A stretch of DNA of 12,144 nucleotides from Myxococcales bacterium (lineage in GTDB: Bacteria; Myxococcota_A; Polyangia; Polyangiales; Polyangiaceae): NCBI GenBank assembly GCA_013298325.1, contig JAAFHJ010000094.1, positions 1 to 12,144 of the forward strand. The letters are read 5' to 3'. Shown here piece by piece: positions 7,245-12,144 of the stretch. Numbering within the stretch: the first letter of the stretch is position 1; the number at the start of each line of letters is the position of its first letter. The translations under genes and the position numbers were made by a program. Below the pieces are notes generated by a model. The model searched no databases. It saw only the letters and a program-made list of their open reading frames with translations, and was not told the DNA's origin.

Positions 7245-7315
7245 CAGCAGCGTCGATGGCAGAACTCGAAGGGGAGTCCCCGGTGGCGAGCTCTGCACCC
7301 GCTGTCACGCTGCTG
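7245..7315 (-). ncRNA. Predicted structured 5' leader of hpf
   Basis: Three nested stems can form in the minus-strand RNA. The outer is a perfect 9-bp stem (7307-7315 with 7245-7253). The middle is a 10-pair stem (7287-7296 with 7259-7268) whose single irregular position is a G-U pair in minus-strand RNA but an A/C mismatch on the plus strand. The apical is a GGGG/CCCC hairpin with a 3-base loop (7271-7281). The element ends 17 bases before the hpf ATG. I do not recognise it as a known riboswitch or ribosomal-protein leader. A poor -10-like GATACT (7330-7325) lies just upstream, with no convincing -35. Confidence 0.5.
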
Positions 7316-7354
7316 TAACCCGAGAGTATCCCCGGTGTTTCCCAACCTTGGACG

Positions 7355-7380
7355 AAAATCGTAGGGCCCCGTACGATTTT
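7355..7380 (-). terminator. Hairpin after rpoN
   Basis: A perfect 9-bp inverted repeat, AAAATCGTA / TACGATTTT, with an 8-base GC loop begins 26 bases past the rpoN stop. On the minus strand the stem ends in TTTT and runs into CGTCC, so the T-run is inside the stem. This makes it a plausible but weak or partial intrinsic terminator, or an RNA-processing or stability hairpin separating rpoN from hpf. Confidence 0.5.
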
Positions 7381-7406
7381 GCCGCCGTCGGTGCGCGGCG
7401 GGCAAC

Positions 7407-9626
7407 CTAGAAGTGCTTCTTTCGCTTGCTCGACGGAAGAATTCCCATCATTTCTCGATACTTGGCGACGGTGCGGCGCGCGATGACGATGCCCTCGCCC
7501 TTGGCGAGAATCTCGACGATTGCCTGATCGGAGAGCGGCGACTTCTTGTCCTCGTCGTCGATGATCTTCCGAATGACGCGCTTCACGCTCTCCGAGGCGA
7601 TGTCCTCCTCGGACTGACGGCGGATCGGCGAGTTGAAGAAGTGCTTCAACTCAAAAATGCCGTGAGGCGTATGCACGTACTTGTTGGACGTCACGCGGCT
7701 GATCGTCGACTCGTGGATTTGACGGTCGTAACGCTCTTGGAAATCTTCGACGATGTCGCGGAGGATCATCGGCCGCAGGAACGACGTCCCATTTTCGAAG
7801 AACTCTTGTTGGCGGGCGACGATCGACTCCATGACACGCGTGATCGTCTTCCGACGCTCCTCCAGGGCTTTTACAAGCCACTGGGCGTTCTTCCACTTCT
7901 CTTGGAGGATCGCGCGCTTTGCCGGATCGGCGGTCGCCAGCTGCTCGAAGAGCTCTTTGTTCGCGAAGAGCCGCGGGACGCCACGGTCGTTGTCTTGAAC
8001 GCGCCAACCGCCGGTCTTCTCGTCCTTCACGACGTAGACGTCCGGCGTGATGGCGATCGATTTTTCGTCGTAATCGGTAAAGTTACGGGCCGGACGAGAC
8101 TCGAGTTTCTGGATTTCTTTGACCGCCTCGTAGACCTCCTCAACGGAGATCTTCAAGTCTTTCGCGATCGCATTGTAGTTGTGCTTTTCGAGGTTCGACA
8201 TGTGGCGATCGATGACCGCCATCTCGATGTCCTCAAAGCCGTAGACTTCCGCTTGAATCATCAAGCTTTCGCGGAGATCGCGGGCGCAGCAGCCGATCGG
8301 GTCCCACAGCTGCATGAGCTTGAGGACCTCCTCTGCATCATCGGGGTTTAGACCCGATTGTTCGGCGATCCATTCGAGGGAGATTTCTTCATCGGGCGAG
8401 ACTTGGAGGTCGGCCGCCCCTTCGGCGAAGTGGCGTGCACGTGCAAGCACAAGCTCGCCGCGGGTGCGCTCGTGGGGCTCGAGGTCGCCACCGAGATAGC
8501 GCTTCAAACAGGGGACCGCCTCGGCGAAGGCACCATTTCGCGCGAACATCAGCGCGCGAGAGAGGAGCAAGCCGGCTTCCGTCGGCGGGACGTCGACGCG
8601 AAGGGAGGCCATATTCGCCAGCTCGTCTTCGAGGACGCGCGCGATGCGGGCATCGGCCTTTCCGTCGAGCTCACGGAGAAACGCAACGCCATCGCGGACG
8701 GCATTTTCGTCGTAATCGCCGCTGCGGAGCTTCGCGAGCACCTCGCGCAGGCCGTCGCGGGAAACGTATTCGTCGGCGGCCGCTTTCTCGTCGAGGGTCT
8801 TCCCGATTTCGGTGACGAGCGCCTTTACCGACGCGGCTGCGGCGCTGACGCGCGCGAAGAGCCCTTCAGCCAGTGCACGCTCGTTTTCATTAATGTCGGA
8901 GCCGAGATAGCGCTTCCATGCGAGCGTTGCCGCGTGGAAGTTCCCCATTTGTTCGTAGATGATCCCGAGGTTAAAATCCGGGTTCTTCTCCGTCGGGTTC
9001 TTGCTCTGAAAATCGCGAAGATCCTGAATACTCGCCCGGTAGCCGGACTTGAGATCCAGGAAGCCGTTGTCGTCGAGGCTCGAGAGTACAATTTCGGCAA
9101 AGGCGCGTTCGGCCTCGTTGAAATCGCTCATCTTGAGCTGCCAACGGAGGTGATCGACGAGCGATTCCTTGCGCGTGAGATTCTGCTCGATGGGGGGCAG
9201 CTCTTCGAAACCGCCACGACCGCCGCCCGCCGGCGCTTGAAGTACGCGATTTTCCACGTACTGGTCCCACTCGATGTCGCGGACCGCTTTGGCCTCCCCC
9301 TGGGCGCTGTTGCCGTCGGCGGCGCGGTGGCGGTCGTCGAGGCGCTCGACGGTCGCTTCCGAACGGAGCTTCTCGGCCTCGCGGATAGAGCCCTGAAAAC
9401 GCTCGTCTTCTCCGAGGGGGTGATCGCGGACGACCCCCTTGGAGAGCGATGCAAGCTCGGCGCTCGGGCCGCTCCCTTCCACGGAAAGGAGGGGGTTCGT
9501 GTCGAATTCTTTCTCGATTTCGACCACTAAGTCGGCGTGGGTCAACTGCAAGAGGCGAATCGCCTGCTGCAATTGGGGCGTCATGACGAGCTGCTGGGAG
9601 AGCTGCTGCGACTGTTGAATCTTCAC
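7407..9626 (-). CDS. rpoN: RNA polymerase sigma-54 factor with large internal insertion
   Basis: Sigma-54 directs RNA polymerase to -24/-12 promoters and needs AAA+ activators. At 739 residues it far exceeds the usual 480 or so. The Gln-rich activator-interaction region I is intact (1-50, LSQQLVMTPQLQQ), then an acidic region II. The core-binding domain starts at about 140, reaches SLDDNGFL (183-190), is interrupted by about 225 extra residues (191-415), and resumes with WDPIGCCARDLRESL (441-455). The insertion holds two similar TPR-like units (about 215-262 and 348-400) sharing KRYLG. The DNA-binding end has ESTISRVTSNKY (639-650) and the RpoN box ARRTVAKYRE (716-725). The HTH carries about six extra residues before HEST. 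GTG at 9626 is chosen because MKIQQSQQLS opens region I; the frame reaches a TTG at 9671 with no homology. GGACGG upstream is a weak Shine-Dalgarno. Confidence 0.96.
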   Translation of the reverse strand: MKIQQSQQLSQQLVMTPQLQQAIRLLQLTHADLVVEIEKEFDTNPLLSVEGSGPSAELASLSKGVVRDHPLGEDERFQGSIREAEKLRSEATVERLDDRHRAADGNSAQGEAKAVRDIEWDQYVENRVLQAPAGGGRGGFEELPPIEQNLTRKESLVDHLRWQLKMSDFNEAERAFAEIVLSSLDDNGFLDLKSGYRASIQDLRDFQSKNPTEKNPDFNLGIIYEQMGNFHAATLAWKRYLGSDINENERALAEGLFARVSAAAASVKALVTEIGKTLDEKAAADEYVSRDGLREVLAKLRSGDYDENAVRDGVAFLRELDGKADARIARVLEDELANMASLRVDVPPTEAGLLLSRALMFARNGAFAEAVPCLKRYLGGDLEPHERTRGELVLARARHFAEGAADLQVSPDEEISLEWIAEQSGLNPDDAEEVLKLMQLWDPIGCCARDLRESLMIQAEVYGFEDIEMAVIDRHMSNLEKHNYNAIAKDLKISVEEVYEAVKEIQKLESRPARNFTDYDEKSIAITPDVYVVKDEKTGGWRVQDNDRGVPRLFANKELFEQLATADPAKRAILQEKWKNAQWLVKALEERRKTITRVMESIVARQQEFFENGTSFLRPMILRDIVEDFQERYDRQIHESTISRVTSNKYVHTPHGIFELKHFFNSPIRRQSEEDIASESVKRVIRKIIDDEDKKSPLSDQAIVEILAKGEGIVIARRTVAKYREMMGILPSSKRKKHF

Positions 9627-9700
9627 GCGGACCGTCCAGGCGGGGAGGAGGCAAGAGCATCCCGTGCGCAAAGCGCGCTAGAGATGCGGTCGCAGCCCAT

Positions 9701-9716
9701 TGGCACGACTCTTGTC
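9701..9716 (+). promoter_or_regulatory. Sigma-54 -24/-12-like site upstream of rpoN
   Basis: The sequence TGGCACGACTCTTGTC matches TGGCACG-N4-TTGC closely, with GG at 9702-9703 and GT where GC is expected 10 bases later. It points away from rpoN, towards the 3' end of the kinase gene, where no plus-strand gene is seen. It sits 75 bases before the rpoN start, so sigma-54 binding here could repress rpoN or make antisense RNA. It may equally be a chance match. Confidence 0.25.
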
Positions 9717-9810
9717 TAGTTTACCAAACCGGCTCGCCCGTGGACGAAAATGTTTGGGAGAAATCACTTTCGGCGCGCCGGATTGGCGCTGCACTGCCGT
9801 CGACGGTGAC

Positions 9811-11070
9811 CTAGGCGGAGAGGCGCTCGACCATCAGCGCGAGCTGGGTCGGCAGCGGGGCAGCCCCGGCGAGCGCTTCGTTCGTCAGCTCGAAATCGGT
9901 CGCGACCCGCTCGGCGTCCGCTTGCATGTCGGGCGCGTAGCGCTGCGCGACGGTGCGGAGGAAAGAATCGAGGAGCGCCGGCGTCTCGAAGAGGGCGACG
10001 AAGATGCGGTTCCCCTTCGGGTGGCCGATGCCCTTGCCCACGAGTGTTTCCCGAAGAAATGCGCGCTCATGGGCACTCTTGAGGACGGCGTCGGCGACAC
10101 GCAAGACAAGGAGCCATTTGCCGTCGCCGTCGCCACCGGCTGAGTCGCCAGCGAGGGCGCCGAGGCCGGGTAGGGTGCGCTCCATGCGGTCGGAATCGAC
10201 CGCCCCGTCGTCCCCGACTTCTGCGCGGGCCGCTTCGGCGAGCACATGTTCGAAGGCGGCGATGGCGACGCGGGCGTCGCTAAATCGCGTGTTTACGTCG
10301 GTCGCAAGCATCCTCGCGACCATCTCGACGACCGCGTCCGGCACGTGGGGCATCCCGGGGGCCTCACGGAGCGGCGGAACCGGCGAAAAGAGCCGCTTAT
10401 ACAGGGCTTTCTCGCCGAGTTCGCCGAAGGGGACATCGCCGGTGACGAGCTCGTAAAAAACGATCGCCGCCGAGTACAAGTCGGACCGCGCCTCGGCGAC
10501 GCCGGCGAGCTGCTCGGGCGCCATGTAGGCCGGCGTTCCGAGGGCGATGCCGGCCTGAGTGAGGTTCTTGTTCGCCGCGAATTCGGCCTTCGCGACACCG
10601 AAATCGAGGACCTTTACGATCCCGGACTCGGCCTCGACGGCGATGTTCGCCGGCTTGAGGTCCCGGTGAAGGATCCCCAGATCGTGGAGCGCGGCGAGAC
10701 CGTCGAAGACCTGGAGGGCGATCAGCATCGCGTCGCGCCATGGGAAGGGGCCGTGCTCGGCGAGGAGGACGTCCAGCGACTTTCCATGAACGTATTCCAT
10801 GGCATAGGCCGGCGATCCGTCTTCCAGGAAGCCGTGGGCAACGAGGCCGACGACGTTCGGATGTTGGACCTTTCCGAGGAGCACCGCCTCCTGCATGAAG
10901 CGGGCGATGATCTCGGGCGGCGCATCGCGTGAGATGACCTTCAGCGCGACCGGGTCTCCGGTGCCCACGTTACGGGCAAGGTAAACCTCCCCCATCGAAC
11001 CGGCGCCGAGAAACGCGACGACGCGGTAGTCGAAGAGGACGATGTCACCAGGCAGTAGCCGTTCGCTCAT
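9811..11070 (-). CDS. Soluble eukaryotic-like Ser/Thr protein kinase
   Basis: Hanks-type kinase (PknB-like superfamily), 419 residues, cytoplasmic: no signal or membrane segment is seen. Kinase domain about 14-275: glycine loop GAGSMGEVY (22-30), ATP Lys44 (VALKV), Glu61, catalytic H135-R136-D137-LKPAN with Asn142, DFG 156-158, an activation loop with Thr171 and Thr179, and APEQ (184-187). All catalytic residues are present, and it is an RD kinase. A low-complexity linker (about 284-316) leads to a C-terminal region of about 100 residues (KWLLVLRV to the end) that I do not recognise; it looks mixed alpha/beta. The gene sits between lptB and rpoN, which are usually adjacent, 139 bases after lptB and 184 bases before rpoN. 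ATG at 11070 gives the full kinase domain; the ribosome site is weak. Its substrate is unknown. Confidence 0.93.
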   Translation of the reverse strand: MSERLLPGDIVLFDYRVVAFLGAGSMGEVYLARNVGTGDPVALKVISRDAPPEIIARFMQEAVLLGKVQHPNVVGLVAHGFLEDGSPAYAMEYVHGKSLDVLLAEHGPFPWRDAMLIALQVFDGLAALHDLGILHRDLKPANIAVEAESGIVKVLDFGVAKAEFAANKNLTQAGIALGTPAYMAPEQLAGVAEARSDLYSAAIVFYELVTGDVPFGELGEKALYKRLFSPVPPLREAPGMPHVPDAVVEMVARMLATDVNTRFSDARVAIAAFEHVLAEAARAEVGDDGAVDSDRMERTLPGLGALAGDSAGGDGDGKWLLVLRVADAVLKSAHERAFLRETLVGKGIGHPKGNRIFVALFETPALLDSFLRTVAQRYAPDMQADAERVATDFELTNEALAGAAPLPTQLALMVERLSA

Positions 11071-11209
11071 GGGACTCAGAAGATACCGGAGGAAACGGAT
11101 CCTTCGCGCCGGTGCGCGGGACGAGACAAAATTACCCCGCCCAGGATCCCCTACGTACCACTGTCGCGCCGTGTCGGGGCGCGCAACCGTCTCGGCGCCA
11201 CCACGTTTT

Positions 11210-12022
11210 TTACGACGCGTTTGTCCCCGCCCGGCGAGACGCCGGATCGGGGAACGCGTTCGCGCGATCGGGCGACTGCGGCGTGGTTGTGACCGACGGC
11301 CGTTGGGCCAGATAGCGGCTCGCGACGAGCGTATCGGCGCGAAATGTTTCGGGGCTCCCGCTCACCGCGACGGCCCCGTCCAGGAGGAGGAGGGCGCGGT
11401 CGCAGATCGCGAGCGCCTCTTCGACGTGATGGTCGGCGAGCAGCACGCCGGCCCCCCCCTTCGCTGCCGCAACGAGCAATGCGGAGAGCTGCGCCGCCCC
11501 GACCGGATCGACGCCGGCGAAGGGCTCGTCGCAAACAATGAGGCGCGGACTTCGCGTGAGGGCGCGCGCGAACTCAAGGCGCCGCCGCTCACCCCCGGAG
11601 AGGCGCTCGACCGGCACATCGAGGCGCTCGCCGAGGCCGACGGCAGTCGCCTTTTCAAGAATGGTTTCGGGACTCCACGAGGCGCCGAGGGCGACGCTCG
11701 CGAAGGTCTTTAGGTTTTCGGCCACGGTCAAATCCCAAAGGACGCTCGCCCCTTGCGGCATATAGCCGAGCCCCTTTCGGGCGCGGAGGTGGAGCGGGAG
11801 CCCCGCCATCGGAGCGCCGCCGAGGTGGATGGTACCCTTGTGGGAAAGATCTCCGGCAACGACTCGAAAGAACGTCGATTTTCCTGACCCGGAAGGGCCT
11901 AGAAGACCGACGATTTCCCCCGCTGCGACGGTGACGTCGATCCCGCGAAGGACGTCACGCCCCCCAAGCGCGACGCGTATTTCCGTGGCCTTCAAGGCCA
12001 GTTCTTGCGCTTTTTCGGTCAT
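11210..12022 (-). CDS. lptB: LPS export ABC transporter ATPase LptB
   Basis: Cytoplasmic ATPase of the LptB2FGC complex that drives lipopolysaccharide from the inner membrane to the Lpt bridge. The 270 residues show Walker A GPSGSGKST (42-50), Q-loop Gln90 in GLGYMPQGASVLWDLTV, ABC signature LSGGE (141-145), Walker B with Glu166 in CDEPFAGVDP, and H-loop His198 (ADHHVEEAL). The GLGYxPQ-AS and DEPFAGVDP combination is diagnostic for LptB against other ABC ATPases. The core is normal in length; a Pro/Ser-rich tail of about 30 residues (241-270) is extra. The ATG at 12022 overlaps the lptA stop as ATGA. No clear terminator follows before the kinase gene. Confidence 0.95.
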   Translation of the reverse strand: MTEKAQELALKATEIRVALGGRDVLRGIDVTVAAGEIVGLLGPSGSGKSTFFRVVAGDLSHKGTIHLGGAPMAGLPLHLRARKGLGYMPQGASVLWDLTVAENLKTFASVALGASWSPETILEKATAVGLGERLDVPVERLSGGERRRLEFARALTRSPRLIVCDEPFAGVDPVGAAQLSALLVAAAKGGAGVLLADHHVEEALAICDRALLLLDGAVAVSGSPETFRADTLVASRYLAQRPSVTTTPQSPDRANAFPDPASRRAGTNAS

Positions 12023-12144
12023 TTCGGGACCGGGATCGACCCTTTGACCTTCGTCAGCGTGACCTTGCCGCTGGTGAGGTCGATGGTCGCTTTCTCGGCT
12101 TCGAGGAGGCCACCCCCCCGTTGGAGCTTGACGCCCCCCTTGAG
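12019..12144 (-). CDS. lptA: LptA/OstA-like LPS transport protein (3' end only)
   Basis: Only the last 41 codons lie in the window, ending in TGA that overlaps the lptB ATG by 4 bases. The fragment has the alternating beta pattern of the OstA/LptA jelly-roll (GGVKLQRGGGLLEAEKATIDL, then TSGKVTLTKVKG), matching the usual C-terminal 'gdrl.yDl..GkvtL' strands. LptA bridges the periplasm carrying LPS from LptC to LptD. The call rests on this short match plus its place directly before lptB; an LptC or a fused LptC-LptA protein cannot be excluded. Confidence 0.75.
   Translation of the reverse strand, partial: LKGGVKLQRGGGLLEAEKATIDLTSGKVTLTKVKGSIPVPK

Noticed and set aside
7228..7308. GTG start adding 27 residues to HPF
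   Set aside because: The ATG at 7227 has a full AGGAGG and the family's usual N-terminus; the extension is low-complexity and coincides with the predicted leader structure.
5206..7410. 734-codon plus-strand open frame across hprK, ptsN and hpf
   Set aside because: It spans three well-supported minus-strand genes, a terminator and the hpf leader, and its translation shows no domain. High GC at the third codon position explains the lack of stops.
8358..9530. Long plus-strand open frames (7413-8351 and 8358-9530) opposite rpoN
   Set aside because: They mirror the rpoN reading frame, have no motif or ribosome site, and end at arbitrary points within rpoN.
11097..11149. Inverted repeat GGATCCT / AGGATCC with inner GCGGG / CCCGC in the lptB-kinase gap
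   Set aside because: The stems are short, widely and unevenly spaced, and have no adjacent T-run or promoter elements. It may be an operator or a chance palindrome, so I do not call it a feature.

Overview
The window is GC-rich, tightly packed DNA that suggests a Myxococcota (Polyangia-like) deltaproteobacterial lineage. The grounds are the gene order, an HPr kinase beside rpoN, a PEGA-less soluble Ser/Thr kinase, and paired 'C-x-x-D-x-D-C' cysteine motifs in an exported lipoprotein. This placement is inference; no rRNA or other marker gene is present. Every gene I can support is on the minus strand, so transcription runs from 12144 towards 1. The long plus-strand open frames are GC-driven shadows.

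In transcription order: the end of lptA and all of lptB (lipopolysaccharide transport); a Ser/Thr protein kinase; rpoN (sigma-54) with a large internal insertion; hpf (ribosome hibernation) behind a structured leader; ptsN (EIIA-Ntr); hprK; rapZ; ptsH (HPr); ptsI (enzyme I); and a 5'-nucleotidase lipoprotein cut by the left edge. This is the classic lptA-lptB-rpoN-hpf-ptsN-rapZ-ptsH neighbourhood with two additions: hprK plus a full enzyme I, and a kinase gene between lptB and rpoN.

The PTS part looks regulatory, not sugar-transporting. Enzyme I, HPr and EIIA-Ntr form a phosphoryl chain with all catalytic residues present, HPr also keeps the serine that HprK targets, and no permease (EIIB/EIIC) is seen here. 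ptsN-hprK-rapZ-ptsH-ptsI are linked by four successive 4-base stop/start overlaps, as are lptA and lptB, so they are probably translationally coupled. hpf stands apart: a hairpin follows rpoN, a nested stem-loop leader precedes the hpf Shine-Dalgarno, and a strong intrinsic terminator follows hpf.

The most unusual observations are a roughly 225-residue insertion with two TPR-like, mutually similar units inside the core-binding domain of sigma-54, a six-residue insertion in its helix-turn-helix, and the structured hpf leader. I see no IS element, CRISPR array, tRNA, rRNA or sign of recent transfer. No gene-free stretch exceeds 300 bases; the largest gaps are 11071-11209, 9627-9810 and 7228-7406.
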